From: Candidatus Cloacimonadota bacterium
Lineage (GTDB): Bacteria; Cloacimonadota; Cloacimonadia; JGIOTU-2
DNA length: 64,000 nt
Assembly: GCA_030613025.1 (NCBI GenBank)
Contig: JAUWMT010000010.1
Span: 1-64,000 of the forward strand
Direction: 5' to 3'
Below the pieces are notes generated by a model. That model saw only the letters and a list, made by a program, of their open reading frames with translations, made no database searches and had not been told where the DNA came from. A program made the translations under genes and the position numbers. Shown here piece by piece: positions 30,553 to 38,974 of this stretch (its first letter is position 1; every line of letters begins with the position of its first letter).

Positions 30553-31506
30553 GTGACAAGTAAGATTCTTATAATTGAAAACCATATGAATTATTTATTA
30601 TTAACTAATGATGTAGAAACTCATTCGATTTATTATAACACACTTAGAGATGAAACAGGTTACAAAGTCTATAAGCAAGCGATTCCATATTTACTAGACT
30701 TGTATGAGAAGAACAATATAAAATCAACTTTTTTTATAACTGGGTATATAGCACAATTGTATCCCGGAGTTGTAAAAATGATTGCTGATAATGGACATGA
30801 AGTTGCTTGTCATGGCTTAACCCACGAGGTTGAAAAAGCTTTTGATACGTTGTCCTTAGAAGATCAAATATCTCACTTGAAAGAAGCAAAGAAGATTTTG
30901 GAAGATATTTCTAATCAGGAAGTAATAAGCTTTAGAGCTCCGGCGTTAAGAGTTAATAAAGATACACCAAGAGCATTGGAAGAAGCTGGTTTCAAAATTG
31001 ATAGCTCTATATCTCCCCAAAGATTAGATTTCTTTTTTTCATTTGGTTCTATTGAGAAGATTAAAAGATTGATTTCACCAAGAAAAATATATTTTACTTC
31101 TAATGAGAATTTAGCTAGAAGAGGTAATAGCAAGATTATTGAATTACCTGTTTCATCTTTTAGTTTGCCTTTTGTAGGTAGTTTAATGAGGTATAATAAC
31201 TTATTATTTAGAATATTAAAATCATTTCTTGTAATTGAAGCAAAATATTTTGGGACAGCAATAAATTATTATATGCACCCTACTGAATTTATTGATGAAT
31301 ATTCTAAAGAAAAGATGAAAGTAAATAGAAGATCTAAAAGTTTTTTAAAATACATTTTTGCAGATATTGTTAGAAGAAAAATGAAACTAAAAAATTTGGG
31401 AGCTCCAGCTAAACTCTTATATAAACAATTTATACTAGATATAAATAATAATGGATTTGAAACTGTAACAATTAAAGAATACTGTAAAATTAAAGGATTT
31501 TTATAA
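30553..31506 (+). CDS. Polysaccharide deacetylase family protein
   Basis: LLLTNDVETHSIYYN...GHEVACHGLTHEVEKAFDTLSLEDQISHLKEAKKILEDISNQEVISFRAPALRVN; likely start at internal MNYLLLTNDVE. Confidence 0.9.
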   Translation: MTSKILIIENHMNYLLLTNDVETHSIYYNTLRDETGYKVYKQAIPYLLDLYEKNNIKSTFFITGYIAQLYPGVVKMIADNGHEVACHGLTHEVEKAFDTLSLEDQISHLKEAKKILEDISNQEVISFRAPALRVNKDTPRALEEAGFKIDSSISPQRLDFFFSFGSIEKIKRLISPRKIYFTSNENLARRGNSKIIELPVSSFSLPFVGSLMRYNNLLFRILKSFLVIEAKYFGTAINYYMHPTEFIDEYSKEKMKVNRRSKSFLKYIFADIVRRKMKLKNLGAPAKLLYKQFILDINNNGFETVTIKEYCKIKGFL

Positions 31507-32297
31507 TGAGAATCTTTATAATAGCTATGGATGATCCTTTATACATTAATAATATGTTAAAAGAAATTATTGAAAAACGAAGAGAGGATATTGTTGGTTT
31601 TGCTTATGTAAAAAATAGTGATAGGATGACTATTAATAAAAACAGATCAAAATTTATATATATAATTTCTCTATTGTTGATTATGGGGCCAATTTATTTT
31701 AGTAAAAATGTGTTCATAACTATATTACATAAATTAAAAATTGTATTAAGCAAGAAATTATCATTTGTGAAATCACCTTTAGTTTTAGAATATGCAGTCA
31801 GAAACAATATTGAATCATATACATTAGATTCACCAAACAATAGAGTTTTCCTTAAAGAATTAATAAAGAAAGAACCAGATATTATAATCAATCAAAGCAT
31901 GAACATATTAAAATCAAGATTATTATCTATTCCAAATATTGGAACTCTAAATAGGCATAATGCTTTATTGCCTAAGAATCGTGGAAGATTAACTCCATTT
32001 TGGGTTTTGTATAAAAAAGAAACTGAAACCGGAGTATCGATCCATTTTGTTGATGAAGGAATAGATTCAGGTGATATAATTGTTCAGAAGAAATTTACTG
32101 TAACACCTAATGATAATTTTAACACAATTGTAAAAAAAAATTATAAAATTGCTGGGAAAGCCATGTTAGAAGCTTTGGATTTATTGGAATCCGGTAATTA
32201 TAAATTAACCCCTAATGATGATACTAAGGCTACATATAACACAGTGCCAACTTTAAAGGAAGCATGGGAATTCAGGAAACGTATAAGATTGATTTGA
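31506..32297 (+). CDS. Formyltransferase family protein
   Basis: PNIGTLNRHNALLPKNRGRLTPFWVLYKKETETGVSIHFVDEGIDSGDIIVQKKF; formyl_transf_N-like N/H/D motif. Confidence 0.88.
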   Translation: MRIFIIAMDDPLYINNMLKEIIEKRREDIVGFAYVKNSDRMTINKNRSKFIYIISLLLIMGPIYFSKNVFITILHKLKIVLSKKLSFVKSPLVLEYAVRNNIESYTLDSPNNRVFLKELIKKEPDIIINQSMNILKSRLLSIPNIGTLNRHNALLPKNRGRLTPFWVLYKKETETGVSIHFVDEGIDSGDIIVQKKFTVTPNDNFNTIVKKNYKIAGKAMLEALDLLESGNYKLTPNDDTKATYNTVPTLKEAWEFRKRIRLI

Positions 32298-32357
32298 AAA
32301 ATTCAAAACATACTCCCACAATATAATAAAATATTCCATAATTAAAATCAGAAGCAG

Positions 32358-33917
32358 ATGAAGCGTAAAAATAAAATATTTATCTTTATTATTGATGTGA
32401 CCATTATAATTCTTTCCTTCCTCTTCACTATCTGGCTCAAACCCGCATCACGAAGTATCTATCTCCCACAATATTTGTTGCCCTTTGTGGGCTTTTTTTG
32501 TTTGTGGATAGTAATTTCGTTTGTATTTGATAAATATAATTTTCATAACAGGTATTCTCTTAAACAATATGTATCACCAGTGCTCAAAACAAGTATAACT
32601 GCACTGGCAGCCGTTCTGTTGTTGATCATTCTATTTGGTTTATTTCATTATTCCCGTCTAATAGTTTTAGGGACAATATTACTAGTTACATTTTTGGAAT
32701 TATTCTTTTCAACAATACTGTATTATCATAGAAAGCTTATAGGTGTGCTTGATCTTCCAGTTAAGTTTACTAAACATGCAACAGCAATTCATAATGGTGA
32801 AGTAGATGATCAGGAAATAATACAATACACATTTCCAGATTTAGATGATAAAAAAGATTCTATAAAGGAAGCTCTGTATAGTAAGTATTTATCACATTCT
32901 GAAGAATTATTACAACTCATTGCTTCGAAAATAAATTTAAATGGTATCCATTCTAACAAATCATTAATTCTTAATACTCACACGATCTATAATATTGAAA
33001 ACATTGATCCTGAATCACAGCAGCTTTTTATAAATTTACATAAGACCAATGATATTCGAAGAATAAATCAATTTTTCATTCAGGCAAACAACAATCTTCA
33101 ATTCGGAGGATATTTTGTTGGCTGCGTTGAAACAATTAATGAAAAATATAGAAAATTTAAACAAAGATATCCAATAATTGTTTTTCATATTCTTTATGGA
33201 ATAAATTTTATTTATACAAGAGTTTTTCCTAAAATGCCTATATTAAAGGAAATATATTTTGCTGTGACAAAAGGCAGTAATCGTGCTCTTTCAAAAGCTG
33301 AAGTTCTTGGTCGACTATCATATTGTGGATTAAATATAATTTCTGACAAAGACATCAATAATCTTTTATATTTTATTGTCCAAAAAGTTAAAAAACCTTC
33401 AGAGTATGAATTCCCTTCTTATGGCCATTTAATAAAACTTCAAAGAGTTGGGAAAGAAGGAAAATTAATTTTCATTTATAAATTAAGAACGATGCACCCC
33501 TATTCTGAGTATATACAGGATTATGTATATAGTACAGGGGGGGGTACTATTGATGGTGATGGATTTATGAATGATTTCCGAATTGCCGGGTGGGGTAAAT
33601 TCATGAGGAAGCTCTGGATAGATGAGCTTCCCATGTTTATAAATTTGTTAAGATCGGATATTAAATTTGTTGGTATCAGACCTTTGAGTTGTCATAAATA
33701 TTGTCTTTATTCTGAAAAAATGAGAAAAATGCGAGCAGAATTTAAACCTGGTTTAATTCCTCCTTTTTATGCCGATTTACCAAAAAATTTTGAAGAATTG
33801 GAAGAATCAGAATATAATTATTTAATGAAATATAAAAAGAATCCAATCAAAACAGATTTCAATTATTTTTTTAAGGTTTGGTATAATATTATTTTTAAAG
33901 GAGCGAGAAGTAAATAA
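32358..33917 (+). CDS. Sugar transferase (initiating phosphoglycosyl transferase)
   Basis: N-terminal TM helices; GKLIFIYKLRTMHPYSEY...RIAGWGKFMRKLWIDELPMFINLLRSDIKFVGIRPLS. Confidence 0.9.
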   Translation: MKRKNKIFIFIIDVTIIILSFLFTIWLKPASRSIYLPQYLLPFVGFFCLWIVISFVFDKYNFHNRYSLKQYVSPVLKTSITALAAVLLLIILFGLFHYSRLIVLGTILLVTFLELFFSTILYYHRKLIGVLDLPVKFTKHATAIHNGEVDDQEIIQYTFPDLDDKKDSIKEALYSKYLSHSEELLQLIASKINLNGIHSNKSLILNTHTIYNIENIDPESQQLFINLHKTNDIRRINQFFIQANNNLQFGGYFVGCVETINEKYRKFKQRYPIIVFHILYGINFIYTRVFPKMPILKEIYFAVTKGSNRALSKAEVLGRLSYCGLNIISDKDINNLLYFIVQKVKKPSEYEFPSYGHLIKLQRVGKEGKLIFIYKLRTMHPYSEYIQDYVYSTGGGTIDGDGFMNDFRIAGWGKFMRKLWIDELPMFINLLRSDIKFVGIRPLSCHKYCLYSEKMRKMRAEFKPGLIPPFYADLPKNFEELEESEYNYLMKYKKNPIKTDFNYFFKVWYNIIFKGARSK

Positions 33918-33936
33918 AATGCGGAGCATTTTATTT
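33912..33936 (+). terminator. Hairpin after sugar transferase gene
   Basis: aaataaaatgc-gga-gcattttattt: perfect 11-bp stem immediately downstream; no long U-tract, so the terminator role is tentative. Confidence 0.45.
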
Positions 33937-33984
33937 TAGTAAGTAGTAAAAGATAGTAAGTAGTATGCAGTAGTAAGTAAGTGG
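33937..33984 (+). repeat. Left short-word arm of four-helix-bundle element 2
   Basis: tagtaagtagtaaaagatagtaagtagtatgcagtagtaagtaagtgg. Confidence 0.75.
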
Positions 33985-34379
33985 TGAATAAGATGAGCGA
34001 GAAGACAATATATAGAGGTTTTAGAGATTTACTTGTTTATCAGAAATCTTATAAATTAGTATTGAGGATTTTTGCAATTACTAAAAATTTTCCAATAGAA
34101 GAAAAATACTCCTTAACTGACCAAATTCGCAGATCGTCCAGGTCGGTTCCAGCTAATTTGGCTGAAGCTTGGGCAAAGAGACGTTATGTTAAAGCTTTTG
34201 TGAATAAGCTTAGTGATTGCATGGGAGAAGCTTCAGAAACTGAAGTTTGGATTGATATGTCCTTTGATTTAAAATATATTGATTCAAATGAACATTCAGA
34301 ATTGCTTAATGATTGTATCGAAGTTGAAAAAATGCTCTCAGGTATGATCAAAAATCCAGATAAATTTTGTCATAAATAA
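33981..34379 (+). CDS. Four-helix-bundle protein (IVP / Avd-like), copy 2
   Basis: FRDLLVYQKSYKLVLRIFAITKNFPIEEKYSLTDQIRRSSRSVPANLAEAWAKRRYVKAFVNKLSDCMGEASETEVWIDMSFDLKYID. Confidence 0.94.
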   Translation: MVNKMSEKTIYRGFRDLLVYQKSYKLVLRIFAITKNFPIEEKYSLTDQIRRSSRSVPANLAEAWAKRRYVKAFVNKLSDCMGEASETEVWIDMSFDLKYIDSNEHSELLNDCIEVEKMLSGMIKNPDKFCHK

Positions 34380-34410
34380 CTTTAGTTTTACATAAAACAA
34401 ATAATTGTTT

Positions 34411-34440
34411 CTACTTACTCCCTACTACTTACTCATTACT
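34411..34440 (+). repeat. Right short-word arm of four-helix-bundle element 2
   Basis: ctacttactccctactacttactcattact; reverse complement agtaatgagtaagtagtagggagtaagtag matches the left-arm word. Confidence 0.75.
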
Positions 34441-34448
34441 AAAAAAAA

Positions 34449-35987
34449 ATGAAAAAACTAATTTTACTACTTATCTCATTCCTTTGCACGAGTCTCGCCT
34501 TTGCAGATTTCACTGTACCTATGGATGATGAGGTTTACGATTATCTGCAATCAATGGAAATTTTAGGGAAAATCCCATCAATTGCCATATATCCCAACTA
34601 TTATGATCGTATCGAAAATTACCTTTACGATATTGCTAATGAAGGTATTCCAAGAAGCTATAAAAATCTGAATAAAAAATATTTATCATACATGAAATTA
34701 AGTGATGAAGATGGGTTCCATTCAGAAATATTTCCTTTCAAAGAATTACCATGGAAAATATTTAAACCAAAGAGTGTTGTCCCCTCGAGGTCATCATTCA
34801 TATCTTACAAAAAAAATGATCTGAATTTGTTCTCTTCATTTCTACTTGGAATTGAATATGACACCAAAAATAATGATGAGCAGCAGAATCGCACTTATCA
34901 ATATTATGGTCTGGAATTTGGTGGTAACTTTCAAAAGAATCTGGGGCTATATACACGATATAGAAAAGGTAATTATACGGGTGATTACGACTTCATTCAT
35001 GAAGACCCCTATATCCATCAGAGTGGTGGAATGGATCGTAAAGTAACCGTTTATTCCGAATTTGATTTCAAAAATTCTATACTAAACCTATCAATTGGCT
35101 ACAGCAATTTTGAGATAGGAAAGAACATTACATCATCGGTTATTTTAAATGGAATGACAAATCCTTTTGGGTATTTCAAATACTATAAAAAGATTGGGAG
35201 ATTTAACTTCCTTGCATTTAATTCTCAACTCACAACAGACAGTGTGACAGTTTCATCTGAATTTCCGATTAAATCATTCTCTTTGCAAACACTCTATTAT
35301 CAGGATGATAGATTTTTGCTTGGAATTGGTCAATCGGTCATTTATGGAAACAAGACGATCGATCTTGCCTATTGGACACCTCTTATGGTTTTTAAGCTGA
35401 TAGATTTTAAGAATCATAATCGTGATAATGAATTTGTGTTCGCATATTCAATATGGAGACCTGTAGATGGTTTGATGCACTATTTTAATTTTTTCGTGGA
35501 TGATCTTAAAAAAAGCCAGTTATTGACAAAGGATTGGCTCACTAATTTTGCATTGCAAACAGGATTGATGTATCAGCTATCCTCATTACCTTTAAGATTA
35601 TCTGCGGAATGTACCGCAGTCGGACCCGTAACATATACCCACAGAGATTATGAGCTTGTTTACTCACAAGATAACATGCTTTTGGGATATGTGTACGGCG
35701 CGAATCTCTTAAATTTTGCATTTCAGATAAATTATATGAATCCCTATTTTGTAGCTGAAATTCAGTATGAAAATATGCAACAGGGAAGTAATGGAAGTGA
35801 CCCATTCAGTTGTGATACGGATCCAGCTGAGTTTCTTTCCGGAGAATTCACCCGCACACAAAGATTAAGCGGGAAAATATCATTCTATTTGAATCAGCAC
35901 CTAAAAGCGAAGGTTCAATACGCTCTGATCAATAGGAATAATATAACAACAAATTATCTCTTTTCCGGATTGGAATTTCAATTCTAA
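34449..35987 (+). CDS. Wzi-like capsule-assembly outer-membrane beta-barrel protein
   Basis: Signal peptide MKKLILLLISFLCTSLAFADF, repetitive amphipathic strands, C-terminal aromatic GLEFQF*; end of polysaccharide locus. Confidence 0.7.
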   Translation: MKKLILLLISFLCTSLAFADFTVPMDDEVYDYLQSMEILGKIPSIAIYPNYYDRIENYLYDIANEGIPRSYKNLNKKYLSYMKLSDEDGFHSEIFPFKELPWKIFKPKSVVPSRSSFISYKKNDLNLFSSFLLGIEYDTKNNDEQQNRTYQYYGLEFGGNFQKNLGLYTRYRKGNYTGDYDFIHEDPYIHQSGGMDRKVTVYSEFDFKNSILNLSIGYSNFEIGKNITSSVILNGMTNPFGYFKYYKKIGRFNFLAFNSQLTTDSVTVSSEFPIKSFSLQTLYYQDDRFLLGIGQSVIYGNKTIDLAYWTPLMVFKLIDFKNHNRDNEFVFAYSIWRPVDGLMHYFNFFVDDLKKSQLLTKDWLTNFALQTGLMYQLSSLPLRLSAECTAVGPVTYTHRDYELVYSQDNMLLGYVYGANLLNFAFQINYMNPYFVAEIQYENMQQGSNGSDPFSCDTDPAEFLSGEFTRTQRLSGKISFYLNQHLKAKVQYALINRNNITTNYLFSGLEFQF

Positions 35988-36023
35988 TGGGTACAAGGTA
36001 AAGGGTATTGGGTATTAGGTTTT
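35988..36023 (+). repeat. Left short-word arm of four-helix-bundle element 3
   Basis: tgggtacaaggtaaagggtattgggtattaggtttt; complementary in word content to 36216-36306. Confidence 0.6.
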
Positions 36024-36047
36024 TAATACTCACGATTCTATCATAAT

Positions 36048-36245
36048 ATGGGAAATTTTAGAAAACTTGAAGTTTGGCAATTAGCCATGGATTTGGTTAT
36101 TTACATTTATGAGATAACGAATTCTGGGAAGTTTTCTAGAGACTATGATCTGAGAAGTCAAATAAGGAGGAAAGCAGAAAGCAGAAAGCAGAAAGCAGAA
36201 ATCAGAAAGAGATCAAAAACCCAGCACCTAAAACCCAGCACCTAA
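36048..36245 (+). pseudogene. Four-helix-bundle protein (IVP), copy 3, truncated at QIRR by a repeat array
   Basis: MGNFRKLEVWQLAMDLVIYIYEITNSGKFSRDYDLRSQIRR then KAESRKQKAEIRK encoded by AGCAGAAA repeats. Confidence 0.85.
36170..36210 (+). repeat. AGCAGAAA short tandem array
   Basis: aaagcagaaagcagaaagcagaaagcagaaatcagaaag. Confidence 0.9.
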
Positions 36246-36306
36246 AACCCAAAACCTAAAACCCAAAACCTAAAACCACAGCACCTAAAACCCCAACCCC
36301 AATCCT
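36216..36306 (+). repeat. AAAACCCAGCACCT / AAAACCCAAAACCT short-word array
   Basis: aaaacccagcacctaaaacccagcacctaaaacccaaaacctaaaacccaaaacctaaaacc... Confidence 0.9.
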
Positions 36307-36308
36307 AA

Positions 36309-36725
36309 ATGCCCATTAATAAGAATGTTTTCCGAATTCTCTTCTGGCTTTCCCTTGCAATAATTTCAATTGCTTCAATCATACCTCAATTTTTTCCGCA
36401 ATATGTTAAAGTTTTTCCTGATTTTTCATTCCGCTTAGATTATGTTCTTCATTTTTTCAGTTATTTTTTATTAGCTTCTTTCCTTACAATCTGGAAATTT
36501 TCAAAGGCTAAAAAGTATAAATTTATTTTATTTATCATAATTTATGGAATCATCATGAGTTCAATTTTTGAGATCATCCAATATTTTCTTCAATCCAGAA
36601 CATTCAATCCTTATGATATGCTTAGCAATTTTTCCGGATTCATTATTGGGCTCATGTTGAGTATGGTGCTTTTAATCATGAAAAGAAAAATAAATCACAA
36701 GAATAAATTTGCTGAATTGCAATGA
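36309..36725 (+). CDS. VanZ-like family protein
   Basis: LDYVLHFFSYFLLASFLTIWK...ISSIFEIIQYFLQSRTFNPYDMLSNFSGFIIGLMLSMV pattern (4 TM, VanZ-like). Confidence 0.8.
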   Translation: MPINKNVFRILFWLSLAIISIASIIPQFFPQYVKVFPDFSFRLDYVLHFFSYFLLASFLTIWKFSKAKKYKFILFIIIYGIIMSSIFEIIQYFLQSRTFNPYDMLSNFSGFIIGLMLSMVLLIMKRKINHKNKFAELQ

Positions 36726-36806
36726 AATGATGCATTTTAACTATAAACTTGAAGATTTCATAAACCAATCAATTCCCCATATCTTCTCAAACCACAGCCC
36801 AATACT

Positions 36807-36965
36807 AAATTTTTAGCAGGTGAAATCAGCAGAATACAAAATATTGTAGCTTCGATAAATTATAATTTCACACCCGAATTGCAGTTTCATCTCAGGTATG
36901 AGCATGAGAATAGAGATGGTATGGTGAAGAATTATGTATATTCGGGAATAGAAGTAAAATATTAG
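36807..36965 (+). pseudogene. C-terminal remnant of a second Wzi-like barrel
   Basis: KFLAGEISRIQNIVASINYNFTPELQFHLRYEHENRDGMVKNYVYSGIEVKY* parallels FLSGEFTRTQRLSGKISFYLNQHLKAKVQYALINRNNITTNYLFSGLEFQF* of 34449-35987. Confidence 0.75.
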
Positions 36966-36966
36966 T

Positions 36967-37080
36967 AAAGGGAATAGGTGCTTGGTGATGGGTACAAGGT
37001 ATTGGGTTTTGGGGTAGGACAATAATAGACTGGGAGAGGAGGAGACTGGGAGACTTTGAGAGATTGAGAGAAGATGAGAA
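36967..37080 (+). repeat. Solo short-word arrays (GGGTACAAGGTATTGGG and GACTGGGAGA words)
   Basis: gggaataggtgcttggtgatgggtacaaggtattgggttttgggg followed by gactgggagaggaggagactgggagactttgagagattgagag; first word array recurs at 40144-40200. Confidence 0.8.
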
Positions 37081-37096
37081 ATAATAAAAAAAGGCT

Positions 37097-37251
37097 TGTC
37101 ATCCCAGTTCACCCTGTTAAATCCCCCTACCCTGTGGAATAATACTTTGAATTAAAATCTACGATTTAATTCCAAAGGGTGAAGGAAAATAGGAGATTTT
37201 ATTTAACAGGGTTGAATAGAAAAGAAATATTCAACGGGATAAATTCTTGAG
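37097..37251. repeat. ~155-bp palindromic MITE/REP-like repeat, copy A
   Basis: tgtcatcccagttcaCCCTGTTAAATcccc...tttgaattaaaatctacgatttaattccaaa...ATTTAACAGGGttgaatagaaaagaaatattcaac; near-identical copies at 38111 and 41214. Confidence 0.9.
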
Positions 37252-37325
37252 CACATTCGTTTCACTCAGTAGAAACTCCGTGAAGTTTACAATCCCGATT
37301 TATCGGGGAATCTCACAAAAACTGA

Positions 37326-37430
37326 TTGTCATTCTTGAGGAGCGCAGCGACGAATAATCTCCCGAAAACATTAATCTATCCTCTTTGGAGATTCTTCATC
37401 GGGAATAAATTCACTCTTCGAGGATGACAA
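37326..37430. repeat. TTGTCATTCTTGAGGAGCGCAGCGACGAA...TTCGAGGATGACAA inverted repeat unit
   Basis: TTGTCATTCTTGAGG at the left, TTCGAGGATGACAA at the right; left word repeated at 37459. Confidence 0.8.
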
Positions 37431-37566
37431 CTAAGTGTGAATGATAATAAAAAAAGGATTGTCATTCTTGAGGAGCGCAGCGACGAAGAATCTCACAGAG
37501 TGTGAATCAATTCTTATAGCGAAATCCTTACTATTTCACTGGGATTACAATAAATGATTAAATGAT

Positions 37567-37866
37567 ATGGTACTTACTAAAACCTATTATGTTTACATAA
37601 TGACCAACAATTCAAAAACTCTTTATACGGGTGTAACAAATAATCTTGAAAGAAGAGTGTTTGAACATAAACATGGTTCTGTAAAAGGTTTTACTAAAAA
37701 GTACAACATTGACCAGTTAGTATACTATGATTTCTGTCCTGATATTAATGAGGCGATTAAAAGAGAGAAGCAAATCAAGGGTTGGTTAAGAAATAGAAAG
37801 ATTGAACTCGTTGAAAGAGATAATCCAGAATGGAAAGATCTAAGTGAAGGTTGGTTTGATGAATAG
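37567..37866 (+). CDS. Standalone GIY-YIG nuclease-domain protein
   Basis: TYYVYIMTNNSKTLYTGVTNNLERRVFEHKHGSVKGFTKKYNIDQLVYYDFCPDINEAIKREKQIKGWLRNRKIELV. Confidence 0.95.
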   Translation: MVLTKTYYVYIMTNNSKTLYTGVTNNLERRVFEHKHGSVKGFTKKYNIDQLVYYDFCPDINEAIKREKQIKGWLRNRKIELVERDNPEWKDLSEGWFDE

Positions 37867-38110
37867 CATGATAAATAAGGTTGATTCTCATAAAAAAAAA
37901 TTGTCATCCCAGTTGAATAGAAAAGAAATATTCAACAGGATAAATTCTGGAGGAGCACATTCGTTTTGCTCAGTATAAACTCCGCGAAGTTTACAATCCC
38001 GATTTATCGGGGAATCTCCCGAAAACATTAATTTATCTTACTGGGAGATCCTTCACTCACTTCGTTCGTTCGAGGATGACAAATAAGTGTGAATGATAAT
38101 AAAAAAAAAT

Positions 38111-38251
38111 TGTCATCCCAGTTCACCCTGTTAAATCCCCCTACCCTGTGGAATAATACTTTGAATTAAAATCTACGATTTAATTCCAAAGGGTGAAGGA
38201 AAATAGGAGATTTTATTTAACAGGGTTGAATAGATAAGAAAGATTCAACCC
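38111..38251. repeat. MITE/REP-like palindromic repeat, copy B
   Basis: Near-identical to 37097-37251. Confidence 0.9.
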
Positions 38252-38311
38252 AGATTAAATATAATAAGATTTAACAAGGCAAGCGGGACAAGCGTCAACG
38301 AACAATAAAGA

Positions 38312-38336
38312 ATTAGCAACGAACAAACACTAACAA
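38312..38336 (+). repeat. Direct repeat left of AlbA_2 gene
   Basis: attagcaacgaacaaacactaacaa; 24/25 identical to 40081-40105. Confidence 0.8.
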
Positions 38337-38504
38337 ATAAAAGTAAATTAAAAACAGAATTATCTCCCAGGTATATATTATGTTAAATATTTCAGAAAGA
38401 ATAAAAAAAGGGGAAAATCGCACTCTGGAATTTAAACGAGAAGTGCCGGATTCACTTCATAATATTTTAAAAACCATTGTATCTTTTGCCAATGATGCTG
38501 GTTC

Positions 38505-38535
38505 GGGAGTCGGATGTCGGAAGTCTGAGGTCGGA
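38505..38535 (+). repeat. Left short-word arm of four-helix-bundle element 4 (GTCGGAAGTC word)
   Basis: gggagtcggatgtcggaagtctgaggtcgga. Confidence 0.7.
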
Positions 38536-38559
38536 TAGTGAAGGGAAAGAATTGAGATT

Positions 38560-38925
38560 ATGATAAAGTCAGTAAAAGATTTAAAAGTATATAGAATTTC
38601 ATATAAATTAGCAATGGAGATTTTTGAATTAGCTAAGTGTTTTCCAAAAGAAGAGAAGTATAGTTTAACAGATCAGGTGATAAGATCTTCAAGATCGGTA
38701 GCAATAAATATTCGTGAAGGTTTTGCGAAAAGAAAATATGAAAAATTATTTATAAGACATTTAATTGATTCTTCAGGTTCATCGGATGAAACAAGAGGTT
38801 GGCTTGATTTTTCTTTAGATTGTAAATATATATCTGAGAAAGAACATGAATATTTTGATAAAAATTATGACCATGTAAATGCAATGTTGTATAAATTAAG
38901 TAGTAATTGGCAAAATTTTAAATAA
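38560..38925 (+). CDS. Four-helix-bundle protein (IVP / Avd-like), copy 4
   Basis: VKDLKVYRISYKLAMEIFELAKCFPKEEKYSLTDQVIRSSRSVAINIREGFAKRKYEKLFIRHLIDSSGSSDETRGWLDFSLDCKYIS. Confidence 0.94.
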   Translation: MIKSVKDLKVYRISYKLAMEIFELAKCFPKEEKYSLTDQVIRSSRSVAINIREGFAKRKYEKLFIRHLIDSSGSSDETRGWLDFSLDCKYISEKEHEYFDKNYDHVNAMLYKLSSNWQNFK

Positions 38926-38940
38926 TATGTAACTATCTTT

Positions 38941-38974
38941 TCTCTGTCTTCCGTCTTCCGCCCTCTGTCTTCCC
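38941..38974 (+). repeat. Right short-word arm of four-helix-bundle element 4
   Basis: tctctgtcttccgtcttccgccctctgtcttccc; reverse complement gggaagacagagggcggaagacggaagacagaga resembles the left arm only loosely. Confidence 0.6.

Noticed and set aside
36170-36306. Possible CRISPR array
   Set aside because: Repeat words are 7-14 nt, contiguous and degenerate, with no unique spacers and no cas genes.
36813-37112. Minus-strand ORF 99 aa (SISQSLPVSSSPSLLLSYPKTQYLVPITKHLFPLL)
   Set aside because: Peptide is a translation of short-word arrays and the antisense of the Wzi remnant.
33937-38974. Diversity-generating retroelement with Avd
   Set aside because: Four-helix-bundle proteins are Avd-like, but no reverse transcriptase, template repeat or variable repeat was found in the window.
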